This document shows positions 45,157-54,122 of a DNA stretch of 64,000 nt, piece by piece. Under the pieces are notes generated by a model. It ran no database searches and had not been told where the DNA came from. It saw only the letters and a list, made by a program, of their open reading frames with translations. The DNA is taken from assembly GCA_002839095.1 (NCBI GenBank), contig PGXL01000008.1, positions 1 to 64,000 of the forward strand, written 5' to 3'. This DNA is from Tenericutes bacterium HGW-Tenericutes-2. GTDB lineage: Bacteria; Bacillota_I; Bacilli_A; Acholeplasmatales; Acholeplasmataceae. How positions within the stretch are numbered: the stretch's first letter is position 1; each line of letters opens with the position of its first letter. The translations under genes were made by a program, and so were the position numbers.

Positions 45157-45693
45157 TTATAATGGGTTGTTTGGCGATAGCATCGCAATCATACTTCTAC
45201 CGTCCATTTTCGGTCTTGATTCAACCGTTGCATGAGTACCGATAGCCTCAATAAATCTTTCGATCACTTGTCTTCCGACTTCGCTGTGCGTGATCATTCT
45301 ACCAAAGAAACGTATGCTAACCTTGACTTTGTCGCCTTTTTCGAGGAACTTTAGTGCATGTTTAAGTTTGGTTTCGAAATCGTGCGTGTCAATCGTTGGG
45401 CTTAAACGAATTTCCTTAATTTCAACGATATGTTGGTTTTTCTTTATTTCTCTTAGCTTTCTTTGCTGTTCATAGCGATACTTAGAGTAATCCATAAGTT
45501 TTGCTACCATTGGCTTAGATTCAGGAGAAACAACGACTAAATCGAATTCTCTTTGTTGCGCAAGAAATAAAGCTTCTCTGCGGCTGATAATTCCGACCTT
45601 AGTACCAGTCTCGTCAATAACTAATAGTTCTACATTTGGAATATTCTCGTTTACTAATTCAGTAGATTTGTTTGGTCTGACTTGTTGTCTAAT
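45157..45693 (-). CDS. infC: Translation initiation factor IF-3 with a probable AUU start
   Basis: 178 residues. It keeps 30S subunits free and proofreads the start codon. The N-terminal domain contains ELVNENIP and [20 protein letters not shown]; the C-terminal domain contains [19 protein letters not shown] and [17 protein letters not shown]. An open frame reaches GTG 45702, but that GTG lies inside the GGAGGTG ribosome binding site. ATT at 45693 is exactly 6 bases downstream. AUU starts are known for infC in other bacteria and serve autoregulation. Confidence 0.95.
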   Translation of the reverse strand: MRQQVRPNKSTELVNENIPNVELLVIDETGTKVGIISRREALFLAQQREFDLVVVSPESKPMVAKLMDYSKYRYEQQRKLREIKKNQHIVEIKEIRLSPTIDTHDFETKLKHALKFLEKGDKVKVSIRFFGRMITHSEVGRQVIERFIEAIGTHATVESRPKMDGRSMIAMLSPNNPL

Positions 45694-45702
45694 GCAGTCC
45701 AC

Positions 45703-45848
45703 CTCCGTTTCCTAGGAATTTGAAAAGAAAAAAGTGTGTACATAATGCACCCACTTGTCAATGTCAATTAAGATATTGTGACATTTTGCCTATGAATTCG
45801 TCCATCAGGCGAGAGGGTACCTCTTCTTTTCACTAAATTGTTACTACT
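45703..45848 (-). promoter_or_regulatory. infC operon leader with attenuator (L20-leader-like)
   Basis: An untranslated leader of about 150 nt precedes infC. It contains upstream pairing segments (TACCCTCTCGCCTGA, GGCAAAATGTCACAATA) and ends in a terminator hairpin (45732-45756) with a U run. This layout matches the transcription-attenuation leaders controlled by L20 in Firmicutes. The pseudoknot or antiterminator was not resolved by eye. Confidence 0.65.
45722..45756 (-). terminator. Attenuator hairpin upstream of infC
   Basis: Stem AAGTG/CACTT continued by GTGCA/TGTAC (one G-U) with a 3-nt loop, then TTTTTTC on the minus strand, 29 bases before the infC start. Confidence 0.8.
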
Positions 45849-45850
45849 AG

Positions 45851-45878
45851 ATTATACCATTTTTATATGCAAAGTCAA
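45851..45878 (-). promoter_or_regulatory. Promoter of infC-rpmI-rplT
   Basis: The minus strand reads TTGACT, 16 bp, TATAAT with an extended -10 (TGGTATAAT). Confidence 0.8.
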
Positions 45879-45887
45879 CTGATAATG

Positions 45888-46571
45888 TTATTTAATCTCT
45901 TCATGAAGCATAAGTTTGGCGGTAATTGCTAGTCCTAATAAAATATAACACAGTTTATATAGATATGCAAGGGTAAAACCTGAGAAAAATGATGAATATA
46001 CAGGAAAAAGATAATAAATGAATGGAATTTGATAATCTTCATAAAGCCATCCAATTAACGTATAAAATAATGGAATGAGAATAGCGAAGGCTTTATATCT
46101 TTCCTTAATGAGTAAAAGGATAAAAATAGAAAGGATTAGACCATCTAAATAGATATGGATTAAGAAGTGAATTGCTTGGTTATTTAAAATATAATAATGA
46201 GTCATTAAGGAGGGGAGTAGGTGATAAAAGAGGATAATGACTCCATAAATCCAAGTAATGATTAAAAAATATAAAATCATTTTATGAATAAGGACGAAGG
46301 ACCTTCCAAAGTAAGAAAATAGTGGCTTTAAATAGGGTTGGTCATGATCCATTAATAAGATGGTTACTAAAAATGGCATTAAAAATGAAACAATCTTTCC
46401 CATCATTAAATGATAGTAGATATTATTATCCTTTTGATAGAGGAGCTGCAGAGATATCTTCTCATCTGTATATAAAAAGAAGGTCATCAGTAAAACAATC
46501 ACTAGAAGTGATAGCATAAAGATCCTTCTTTTTTTATGATAAAAGAGATGAAGATATAAAAATGAAATCAT
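45888..46571 (-). CDS. ABC-2-like membrane permease
   Basis: 227 residues and six or so hydrophobic segments with no enzymatic motif. It starts 4 bases inside the ATPase gene, so it is the likely membrane partner of that subunit. Last gene of a four-gene cluster with a secreted and a membrane-tethered protein. Transport direction and substrate cannot be read from sequence. Confidence 0.65.
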   Translation of the reverse strand: MISFLYLHLFYHKKRRIFMLSLLVIVLLMTFFLYTDEKISLQLLYQKDNNIYYHLMMGKIVSFLMPFLVTILLMDHDQPYLKPLFSYFGRSFVLIHKMILYFLIITWIYGVIILFYHLLPSLMTHYYILNNQAIHFLIHIYLDGLILSIFILLLIKERYKAFAILIPLFYTLIGWLYEDYQIPFIYYLFPVYSSFFSGFTLAYLYKLCYILLGLAITAKLMLHEEIK

Positions 46572-47128
46572 AGGGATATATGAAGGGATGCCATATCCTT
46601 AAATAAATCAGGCTGATGTGTTGATATCATAAAGCTCATGCCTTCACCCTTCTTTTTTTCAATCCATTTTTTTAATACGAGAGTACTTTCTAAATCCAGT
46701 CCCGATAATGGCTCATCTAAAATAATTAAATCAGGATTTCCTAAAAATGTGGAGATAATCGCTAACTTTTGTTGGTTTCCCTTGGATAGTTCATGGATGC
46801 TTTTGAATATTGGGATATTAAATGCGAGGATCAGCTCATTATCTATTTTTCCCTTCTTAATCCTTGCTAAGGTCTCTAAATAAGGGAGAACCTTAATAAA
46901 CAAGGGTAACATCGCTTTTTCTGGTAAATATCCAATTTTTAGCTTTTTTGATTCCACTAAACCAAAATCTGGATGAATAAAGCCTAAAACAAGCTGAATT
47001 AATGTTGTTTTGCCGTTTCCATTTTCTCCACTTACTAAAATGAAATCACTTTTATTAATTTCTAATGTAAATTTCTTTTCTAAATACTTCTTACCTGCAT
47101 TATCTAGTTTAATCAAGGGCATAGGCAT
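46568..47128 (-). CDS. Small ABC transporter ATPase
   Basis: 186 residues, short for an ABC ATPase (usual 220-240). Walker A is GENGNGKTT (34-42), signature ELSKGNQQK, Walker B DLIILDEP, D-loop SGLDL, and H-loop STHQPD. The LSKGxxQ type of signature resembles BcrA-like antibiotic resistance/export ATPases. The start overlaps the upstream membrane-anchored gene by 20 bases; Met1 or Met3 are both possible starts. Confidence 0.85.
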   Translation of the reverse strand: MPMPLIKLDNAGKKYLEKKFTLEINKSDFILVSGENGNGKTTLIQLVLGFIHPDFGLVESKKLKIGYLPEKAMLPLFIKVLPYLETLARIKKGKIDNELILAFNIPIFKSIHELSKGNQQKLAIISTFLGNPDLIILDEPLSGLDLESTLVLKKWIEKKKGEGMSFMISTHQPDLFKDMASLHISL

Positions 47129-47888
47129 GGATTAGCGGACCGCTCTCCTTTAAAATATGGTAATCGACGATATACTTAAAATTCATAATTCCTTGTTTTT
47201 CAGTGTTAGAAAATGTAATGATAATTGGGACGTTATCTAAAAGATAAGCCTGATAGGGAATATAGATGATTAATTTGCTTGCCTCATTTTTAAAGGTAAC
47301 CTCTAAATCCATTCCTATAAAGATACTTTCAATATCTAAAATCGATTCAAAGTAATCAACATGAATCTCAGATAGTCTCGATAAAAATGAGTTTTCCTTT
47401 TTTATTCCTGATAGGGATGACCAATCGAATAAATTAGAATCGCTATCTAAATAGATTAAGCTCATTTTTCCAATGTAGACCTTCACTTCTTCGTCATTTG
47501 CCAGCAATATATTTAAGTAACAATCCTCTATATAATAATCTCCAGCTAAATAAGGCATTGAAAAATGAAGATGATAAATGTGATAGAAATCATTTAAATA
47601 GGCTTCAGTTCCCTTCTTTTCAACAGTGACTAAGGATATTTCAAGCTTTTTGGATTCCTCTTCATTGGATATAAATGTATTTTGATAGCTTTCTAGATCG
47701 GATAAGGGATGATGCTCAACATTTAAATAAATTGGAACCGTTATTTTTTGATCACTACTGTATAAATAAGAGTAATACTTTGAAACAGTTAAAATCTTAG
47801 GAGATACCTTTGGTTCATTATGTCTAATGATTAAAACCATGAAGATAGCGAGTAATATAATTGAAAAATAAGAAATGAAGTGCTTCAT
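47109..47888 (-). CDS. Membrane-anchored extracellular protein of unknown function
   Basis: 259 residues. One N-terminal transmembrane helix or uncleaved signal (about 4-23) is followed by a long exported region of alternating beta strands, rich in Tyr, Ile, Leu and Ser. No family was recognised. Its start overlaps the stop of the secreted-protein gene by 4 bases. In context it may be an accessory or immunity-like partner of the secreted protein. Confidence 0.6.
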   Translation of the reverse strand: MKHFISYFSIILLAIFMVLIIRHNEPKVSPKILTVSKYYSYLYSSDQKITVPIYLNVEHHPLSDLESYQNTFISNEEESKKLEISLVTVEKKGTEAYLNDFYHIYHLHFSMPYLAGDYYIEDCYLNILLANDEEVKVYIGKMSLIYLDSDSNLFDWSSLSGIKKENSFLSRLSEIHVDYFESILDIESIFIGMDLEVTFKNEASKLIIYIPYQAYLLDNVPIIITFSNTEKQGIMNFKYIVDYHILKESGPLIHAYALD

Positions 47889-48511
47889 ATACGCTTTTTT
47901 TCCAGTCGTTGATATTCAGTAGTGACGACAAAGATCTCAAAGCCACCACGCTGTGTGCGAATCCAAAAGTAATAATAGGCACCAACACCATTGGTTAATT
48001 TACCCTCACCATAGGTGTATAGATCAACTTGAGTGCCAGGATCAACCTTTAAGCTAATATCATAGACCTCCTTATCCTCAGTTGAGATTTGATAGTCACC
48101 AGATAGCTTTAAGGAACCCTCTAGATTATTTTTAAATGCTTTTTTATCTGCTCCACCTTTCATTCCGATATTTCCTGTAGCAGAGATGCCAATCTTTGTA
48201 GAAACCTTTCGGTCTAGTTTATAATTATAGGAAATTGGTGTAAACCCATCATTATAATAGGAAAATAATGTCTCAGATATATAGGATACCTTGACATTAG
48301 ATCTCACCTTATAGACTTGCCACCCACTAAATTTTCTTTTATCGACTTCCTTATAATAGGTGGTGTAATCATCCTTGGTATAGTTTTCTAGTAGCTTTCC
48401 TTCGGTTAAAGTAATCGATTCAAAGGATGTATAATTGGTTGCTGCTGAGCTTTCTATCGATACCATATAGCTAATCATCATACAAATCATTAAAAACACA
48501 AATTTTTTCAT
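47885..48511 (-). CDS. Secreted beta-rich protein, possible pore-forming-like fold
   Basis: 208 residues with a cleavable signal peptide (cleavage likely after SSA near residue 23). Residues about 105-145 form a Gly/Ser/Thr/Lys-rich, amphipathic alternating stretch (KVSTKIGISATGNIGMKGG, then LEGSLKLSGDYQIS). This is followed by DISLKVDPGTQVDLYTY, which recalls the 'I-x-VPPxTKV' strand of aerolysin/ETX-MTX2 beta-pore proteins. The comparison is by eye only. First gene of the cluster with two membrane proteins and an ABC ATPase. Confidence 0.6.
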   Translation of the reverse strand: MKKFVFLMICMMISYMVSIESSAATNYTSFESITLTEGKLLENYTKDDYTTYYKEVDKRKFSGWQVYKVRSNVKVSYISETLFSYYNDGFTPISYNYKLDRKVSTKIGISATGNIGMKGGADKKAFKNNLEGSLKLSGDYQISTEDKEVYDISLKVDPGTQVDLYTYGEGKLTNGVGAYYYFWIRTQRGGFEIFVVTTEYQRLEKKRI

Positions 48512-48558
48512 TGTTATTTCCTCCTGCCTTATAGTAGAGAAGAAATAATCAAATTACT

Positions 48559-48594
48559 ATAAAAAAAATGATTTGCCAGACAACTGGCAAATCA
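48559..48594 (-). terminator. Terminator of the aminopeptidase P/phosphomutase operon
   Basis: Perfect 12-bp ATGATTTGCCAG/CTGGCAAATCAT stem (48567-48578 with 48583-48594) and an eight-base minus-strand T tract. Confidence 0.92.
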
Positions 48595-48599
48595 TCTTA

Positions 48600-49850
48600 T
48601 TATTTTTTCATGAAAGCTTCAATATCGGAAACTTCTTTAATGATATCCTTGCTCAAATTGATATTACCTGATTTCTTGACTACAATATCATCTTCAATTC
48701 GAATACCAATACCCTCTTCTGCAATATATAATCCAGGTTCAACTGTAATTAATGCCCCTTCAGGGATAGGTTTACTATAGTTACCAACATCATGCACATC
48801 AAGTCCTAGGTAATGACCTAATGAGTGATAATAATATTTATTGATTTCATCATCCTCACGAATGAGCCCTAGCTTTTTCGCACCTTCAGTGAGTAGCTTT
48901 TTACCATACTCATTATATTCCTTTAATGTAATTCCAGGCTTTAGAAATTCAATCGCTTTTTTATTAACATCTAAAACGACTTCATAAACTTCCTTTTGTC
49001 TTGGATTAAATTTTCCATTAGCAGGATAAACTCTTGTGATATCTGAGCAGTAATGATTGAGTTCAACACCTAAATCAAATAATACTAAGTCACCATCATT
49101 AATCTTTGAATCATTATCGATATAATGTAGTGTTGTTGCATTCTTACCACCAGCAGCAATCGTATCAAAGCTTGGTGATGTGCGATGCATATTTAAAACA
49201 TAATTGAATTCAGCCTGCAATTGATACTCAAACTTACCAGGTGCCATATGAGTCATGATCTCATTTAAGCCTTCCTTAGTAATGCTTAAGGCTTTTTTCA
49301 CTTGGGTAATTTCATAATCATCTTTAACAGTTCTTAATTCAGCAAGCATCATTTGATTTGTTTTCAATAAAACATGTGGATAAAGTGTTTTTAAATAGCT
49401 TGCGTAGCTGATACCCTTGGTATCTGCTGTATGTTCATTTAAACGCTCTAAATCGAGATAAATGGTTTCAATAAAGCCAAATAGTGCGCGTCTTGATGTT
49501 GATAATAGTTGTGCAATAAAGGTATCTAATGTAGCGATATCCTTAATATCAGTCACTTCAATTTCTGAAATATCAGATGCTTCACCAAAGGTGTAGCCTG
49601 CACCATCCCATAATGCTTTAATTGGGTCAACAGTTTCAATAAAAAGGTAAGCTTTCGATTCAGTTTCTCCCTTAGCTAGCAGTAAACAAACATTTTGTTG
49701 ATCAATTCCTGTCAGATAGAAAAAGTTTCTATTGACCGAAAATAGATAATGCTGATCACTTGATTTTTGAGGTGCACTACCAGAGAAAAAGAGTGATAGT
49801 GTACGTGGAGCTAGATTTTCTAAATAGGCTAATCTTCTTTCTTTATACAT
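48600..49850 (-). CDS. pepP: M24 family Xaa-Pro aminopeptidase
   Basis: 416 residues. An AMP_N domain (about 1-130) precedes a pita-bread metallopeptidase domain. The five metal ligands appear in order: Asp in LFDLGVEL, Asp in HYCSDITR, His in YYHSLGHYLGLDVH, Glu in ITVEPG, Glu in GIRIEDDI. It removes N-terminal residues before proline. An AAGGAGG site is 8 bases from ATG. It lies 11 bases behind the phosphohexomutase gene and is cotranscribed. Confidence 0.95.
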   Translation of the reverse strand: MYKERRLAYLENLAPRTLSLFFSGSAPQKSSDQHYLFSVNRNFFYLTGIDQQNVCLLLAKGETESKAYLFIETVDPIKALWDGAGYTFGEASDISEIEVTDIKDIATLDTFIAQLLSTSRRALFGFIETIYLDLERLNEHTADTKGISYASYLKTLYPHVLLKTNQMMLAELRTVKDDYEITQVKKALSITKEGLNEIMTHMAPGKFEYQLQAEFNYVLNMHRTSPSFDTIAAGGKNATTLHYIDNDSKINDGDLVLFDLGVELNHYCSDITRVYPANGKFNPRQKEVYEVVLDVNKKAIEFLKPGITLKEYNEYGKKLLTEGAKKLGLIREDDEINKYYYHSLGHYLGLDVHDVGNYSKPIPEGALITVEPGLYIAEEGIGIRIEDDIVVKKSGNINLSKDIIKEVSDIEAFMKK

Positions 49851-49861
49851 GAATTTCCTCC

Positions 49862-51526
49862 TTATAGAGATTCAATTTCTAATTTTATTTGTTCGGATAA
49901 AATCTGAATGTAGCTCATCGCTTCATTCATTGATTTTCCCTTGGTTCCAAAATAAATCTTGATTTTAGGCTCTGTACCACTTGGTCTAAAGACAATCCAA
50001 GTGTGATCCTCATAGTAATATTTTAACACATTCGATTTAGGATAGTCTAATTTGGTTTCTAAGCTATTTTCTATATGAATTCCAGCGTCAATATCATCAT
50101 AGGATAAAAGCTTCTTTCCCTTGATTTTTGGTGGGTTTTCTCTGAAATGCTTCATCAATAAATTAATCTTTTCTAAACCAGATAATCCAAGTAAGGTAAT
50201 ACTCTTAGTATACTCATAGTAATAGCCAAACTGAGCATAAATTTCATTTAAATAATCAATTAAAGTCATTTTTCTCATCTTGCAAAAATTCGCAATTTCG
50301 GAAAGTAAATAAACCGCTTGAACTGCATCCTTATCTCTAACAAAATCACTTACCAGTGAACCGTAGGATTCCTCTGCACCAAACATATAAGTGCCTTTAT
50401 TTTTATTCAGTTCTGCTTTTTCACCAATGAACTTAAATCCTGTTAATGTCGTTTCTACTTGCATACCATAGGATTTAGCAATCACTTCAATTAAATCTGA
50501 TGTTACATTGGTTTTGTAGACAAAGCCACTTTGTGGAAGTTCTCCCTTTTTCTTTTTCTCAGAGAGAATATAATATAATTCAATGACTGCTGTTTGGTTA
50601 CCTGATAATAGCTCATAGGTATTGTTATGCTTAACTGCAATTCCAAGTCGATCTGCATCAGGGTCTGTAATCATAATGACTTCAGCATTGATTTCCTTTG
50701 CATAGCGAATGGTTTCTTCATAGGCTTCAATTTCTTCTGGATTGGATGACTTTGTATTGGAAAATGATGGGTCAACAATCATTTGTGGCTCATATGGATA
50801 AACATCATATCCCTTATCCTTTAAGAAGGAAGGTATGATAGGTCCACCTGTTCCATGAAGTGGAGAATAAACGATTTTTAGATCCTTTTTTACATCTAAA
50901 ATCGAAATCTTTTCGACTTCATTTAAATAGATTCCATCGAGTGATGAATCGATATATTGAATCAAATCATTATCGATATAATCGATTTCAAACGGATTTT
51001 CAATCAAAGATACTTCATCAATGACTTGTTCTGCTTCATCTGGGCTTAGCTGAGCACCTGTTTCATTATAGGCCTTATATCCATTATAGGTTTTAGGATT
51101 GTGAGACGCAGTAATCATGATTCCACCAGACGCCTTAAAATAGCGAACCGCAAAGGATAGCATTGGAGTTGGTCTTAAATTCTCATATAAAAAGGATTTA
51201 ATCCCTTGAGCAGCTAAAACCATAGCTGCTTCCTTAGCAAACTCCTTAGAGTAGTGTCTATTATCATAAGCGATTGCGACACCACCAGTCTTACCATTTT
51301 TAATTAAATAGTTAGCAAAGCCTAATGTAGCTTTTCTAATCGTATAGACATTGACACGGTTGGTACCTACACCCATTAGACCTCTAAGTCCACCAGTGCC
51401 AAAAGAAAGGTCATTATAAAAAACCTCTTCGATTTGTTCTTCATTCAGTTCAATAAGCTCTTCAAGTAGTTTAGGATCTAAATCCTTTTGATTGAGCCAA
51501 AATTGGTATCTTTTTTCATAAGACAT
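49862..51526 (-). CDS. pgcA: Phosphoglucomutase/phosphomannomutase
   Basis: 554 residues, the PgcA type of the alpha-D-phosphohexomutase superfamily. The catalytic Ser141 is in ITASHNPKTYNGYK, the metal loop is DPDADRLG, the sugar loop GAEESYGS, and the phosphate-binding loop RPSGTEPK. It interconverts hexose-1- and hexose-6-phosphates for glycolipid and sugar metabolism. The ribosome binding site is AGGTGAT. Confidence 0.94.
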   Translation of the reverse strand: MSYEKRYQFWLNQKDLDPKLLEELIELNEEQIEEVFYNDLSFGTGGLRGLMGVGTNRVNVYTIRKATLGFANYLIKNGKTGGVAIAYDNRHYSKEFAKEAAMVLAAQGIKSFLYENLRPTPMLSFAVRYFKASGGIMITASHNPKTYNGYKAYNETGAQLSPDEAEQVIDEVSLIENPFEIDYIDNDLIQYIDSSLDGIYLNEVEKISILDVKKDLKIVYSPLHGTGGPIIPSFLKDKGYDVYPYEPQMIVDPSFSNTKSSNPEEIEAYEETIRYAKEINAEVIMITDPDADRLGIAVKHNNTYELLSGNQTAVIELYYILSEKKKKGELPQSGFVYKTNVTSDLIEVIAKSYGMQVETTLTGFKFIGEKAELNKNKGTYMFGAEESYGSLVSDFVRDKDAVQAVYLLSEIANFCKMRKMTLIDYLNEIYAQFGYYYEYTKSITLLGLSGLEKINLLMKHFRENPPKIKGKKLLSYDDIDAGIHIENSLETKLDYPKSNVLKYYYEDHTWIVFRPSGTEPKIKIYFGTKGKSMNEAMSYIQILSEQIKLEIESL

Positions 51527-51569
51527 AAATTATCACCTGTAGTTATTATATAATAATATTTTGAAAAAT

Positions 51570-51600
51570 AAAAAAAAATAACCAGATTTTTCTGGTTATT
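51570..51600 (-). terminator. Terminator of the coaX-panT operon
   Basis: Perfect 9-bp AATAACCAG/CTGGTTATT stem overlapping the coaX stop, followed by a minus-strand T tract. Confidence 0.9.
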
Positions 51601-52351
51601 TTGATTTGGTTTCATTCCGGTTGTAGATCGATAACAGTCCTTTTAGGACTAAATCTGGATCACGCGTTAATTCGTGCTTACAAAGTGGTGCAATGGTTTG
51701 AGATAAACCGCCAGTTAAAATGACATCGAATTTCTCTTTAACCTCTTCACGAATACGATCAATTAGACCGTCTACCTGAGCAGCGACACCATAGGTAACC
51801 CCGGATTGCATACAAGCGATTGTATTGGTTCCTAGAACCTTTTTAGGGACTTCAATATCGATATCAGGTAGTAAAGCTGTATTTCCTACAAGTGCCTTGA
51901 TGGAGATACCAACACCTGGAGTGATAATAACTCCAAGAATTGTCTTATTTTTAATGTAAATATATTTGATTGCTGTACCTAAATCAACGACTAAAATAGG
52001 AGAGTCCTTAGATTCTACTGCGACACCACTACAAATTAAATCCGCACCAACTTCTCTTGGGTGATCAGTTTTAACATTTAACCCTGTTTTTACACCAGGA
52101 CCAACGATTAAGGGTTCAATATGAAAGTGCTTGGCTGCGATTTCCTTTAATTTCTCCGTAATTCTAGGAACTACAGAGGAAATTGCTATGGAAGTGATTA
52201 GCTTCATATCGTATAGATTTTTAATGGATAGCCAATATTCATCTGAGGTTTTTTGAACCTCAGTATTTAGACGGAATGTATCAACAATCGATACTCCATC
52301 GGATATACCTATGGAAATATTGGTATTTCCCACATCAAAAAGTAGAATCAT
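51596..52351 (-). CDS. coaX: Type III pantothenate kinase
   Basis: About 251 residues. It phosphorylates pantothenate in the first step of CoA synthesis. ASKHA-fold motifs are LLFDVGNTNISIGI at the N terminus, GADLICSGVA, and VVDLGTAIKY. The Met at 52351 is preferred, because CoaX normally starts directly before this phosphate motif; an ATG four codons earlier has no ribosome binding site. It is downstream of a pantothenate-type ECF transporter gene, giving an uptake-plus-activation unit. Confidence 0.94.
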   Translation of the reverse strand: MILLFDVGNTNISIGISDGVSIVDTFRLNTEVQKTSDEYWLSIKNLYDMKLITSIAISSVVPRITEKLKEIAAKHFHIEPLIVGPGVKTGLNVKTDHPREVGADLICSGVAVESKDSPILVVDLGTAIKYIYIKNKTILGVIITPGVGISIKALVGNTALLPDIDIEVPKKVLGTNTIACMQSGVTYGVAAQVDGLIDRIREEVKEKFDVILTGGLSQTIAPLCKHELTRDPDLVLKGLLSIYNRNETKSK

Positions 52352-52365
52352 GTCATCACTCATTT

Positions 52366-53130
52366 CTATTGTTTATCTTTGATTTGTTGTAAAGCGAATA
52401 AAATAGGTGTTCCGATAAATGCTGCTAAAATTGCTTCGACTAAGCCATTGGTTACTGCAATTGATAAAATTAAACTTAATAATTGATCTGCAGGAATTAA
52501 GGTAATGACTAACGCTCTTTCGAAAACAACAAGTGCAGTTAACACTAAAACTGTATGTATAAATGTAGCTAGAATCAAAGTCGATGGGATTAAAATCTTT
52601 TTATCATCAGCCTTTTGAATAAAGGCGTAATATCCTGTAACAAAGCCAACATTAATGATTAAGAAAATCACTGTAACTAAGGTAGCATTCCAACCTGAGA
52701 AGGTAATGATTGCTTGACCTGCATAAAAAATACCAAATGAAGTGATTAAGGTCACAATTCCAAAAATATAGATATCAGCGTTTTTTACCTTGACTTCAAT
52801 GACCTTAAAGAGCTCAACGATATAAATCGCAGCTAATGCAAATAAAAGTCTTGGTAACACAGATACCAGTGGGTTTACAAATGCTGGATCAAGTGGTCCA
52901 GTAGGTGTAGTTGCTGCACGAATCAGTGAGCCAACCCCAAAGAATAAAGCAAGCACTAAGCTATACTTCTTAGGCAATAAAAAAACACCAATCAATACAG
53001 GGATATGAATCAAGGTCAGTGCAACTGTACCGATGGTAATATAACCAATTTGAGGTACAAATGTCATCACTAAGATTATCGCTGCAAAAACAGATGCGAG
53101 TGTTAAATCTTTAACATTGTATTTCTTCAT
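52366..53130 (-). CDS. panT: ECF transporter S component, probably PanT (pantothenate)
   Basis: 254 residues and about six to seven hydrophobic segments. TLASVFAAIILVMTFVPQIG and a following LTLIHIPVLIGVFLLP are typical of ECF-type substrate-binding S components. Assignment to pantothenate rests on its operon partner coaX. It would share the general EcfAA'T energising module, which is not in this window. Own promoter at 53178-53206. Confidence 0.8.
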   Translation of the reverse strand: MKKYNVKDLTLASVFAAIILVMTFVPQIGYITIGTVALTLIHIPVLIGVFLLPKKYSLVLALFFGVGSLIRAATTPTGPLDPAFVNPLVSVLPRLLFALAAIYIVELFKVIEVKVKNADIYIFGIVTLITSFGIFYAGQAIITFSGWNATLVTVIFLIINVGFVTGYYAFIQKADDKKILIPSTLILATFIHTVLVLTALVVFERALVITLIPADQLLSLILSIAVTNGLVEAILAAFIGTPILFALQQIKDKQ

Positions 53131-53177
53131 TTTTTTCTTCTCCTTTTTAGGCCTCTAAGGGTCCCATAAGTACTTTA

Positions 53178-53206
53178 ATTATATAACTTTTAAATCAGTT
53201 ATTCAA
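53178..53206 (-). promoter_or_regulatory. Promoter of panT-coaX
   Basis: The minus strand reads TTGAAT, 17 bp, TATAAT, 48 bases before the start codon. The short leader has only small GGGACCC and GGCC repeats; no riboswitch was recognised. Confidence 0.7.
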
Positions 53207-53215
53207 GGAAGTGAT

Positions 53216-53248
53216 AAAAAAAAGATACGGATTAAGAAATCTGTATCT
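53216..53248 (-). terminator. Terminator of the trmB-M42-AKR operon
   Basis: AGATAC-x-GATT/AATC-x-GTATCT stem with one mismatched pair and a minus-strand T tract, 35 bases past the aldo-keto reductase stop. Confidence 0.8.
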
Positions 53249-53282
53249 CTTTTAATGTGATTTAATTGTTTTTTTTCACTAA

Positions 53283-54122
53283 TTATTCTGTGTATGGTCC
53301 CCATGGACTGTTATCAGGATCGGTATAAACGCGCTTGCCTCTATTTAAATCATCAATTTGAAGTAATTCTTCTTTAGTTAAGACCAAGTCCTTCGATTTG
53401 AAGTTTTCTTCTATTCTTGAAGGAGTTACACTTTTTGGAATCATAATTACATCACGTGCCATACCCCATGCAAAGATAACCTGAGGGATTGAAGCGTTAT
53501 GGTTTTTAGCGATTTCACCTAAGGTTTCACCCCAAATCCCTTCAAATACGCCACCCTTCATTAATGGGCCGTATGATTCAATAGCAATACCCTCTGAATC
53601 TAGATATTTTTTTAATGGAACCTGAGATAGACCAGGATGTAATTCGACCTGGTTTACCATTGGTTTAATTTCTGCAGTTTCAAATAAATCGGTTAAATGA
53701 GATCTTGTAAAGTTAGAAACACCGATTGCTCTTACCTTTTTTTCTTGATAAAGGGTTTCAAAGAAAGCCCATGTTTGTTGATTAATCTTTTTATCTTGAT
53801 TTGGCCAGTGGATTAAATATAGATCCACATAATCTGTTTGAAGCTTTGCTAGTGATTCTTCAAACTGTGCTCTCATCTTTTCTACAGTGGAATGTCCACG
53901 TTGCTTGGTTGTTATAAAAATATCTTTTCTTGGAATCTTAGAGTCCTTAATCGCTTGTCCGACAGATTCTTCATTCTTATACATTTGTGCAGTATCGATA
54001 TGACGATAACCAACAGATAATGCATGAAGTACTGTTTCATAGGCAGATGTGCCATCAGCAACTAAAAATGTTCCTAAGCCAATCATTGGCATCAAAACGC
54101 CATTTGCTAATTTTTTGTTCAT
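53283..54122 (-). CDS. Aldo/keto reductase
   Basis: 279 residues with a TIM barrel. The catalytic tetrad appears in HIDTAQMYKNEESVG (Asp, Tyr), ITTKQRG (Lys) and LYLIHWPNQ (His); the NADPH end has MIPKSVTPSRIEENF. It reduces small aldehydes or ketones such as methylglyoxal; the exact substrate is unknown. It overlaps the M42 peptidase gene by 4 bases. Confidence 0.95.
   Translation of the reverse strand: MNKKLANGVLMPMIGLGTFLVADGTSAYETVLHALSVGYRHIDTAQMYKNEESVGQAIKDSKIPRKDIFITTKQRGHSTVEKMRAQFEESLAKLQTDYVDLYLIHWPNQDKKINQQTWAFFETLYQEKKVRAIGVSNFTRSHLTDLFETAEIKPMVNQVELHPGLSQVPLKKYLDSEGIAIESYGPLMKGGVFEGIWGETLGEIAKNHNASIPQVIFAWGMARDVIMIPKSVTPSRIEENFKSKDLVLTKEELLQIDDLNRGKRVYTDPDNSPWGPYTE

Noticed and set aside
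45694-45702. GTG start for infC
   Set aside because: The GTG is part of the GGAGGTG ribosome binding site, so it cannot also be the start served by it.
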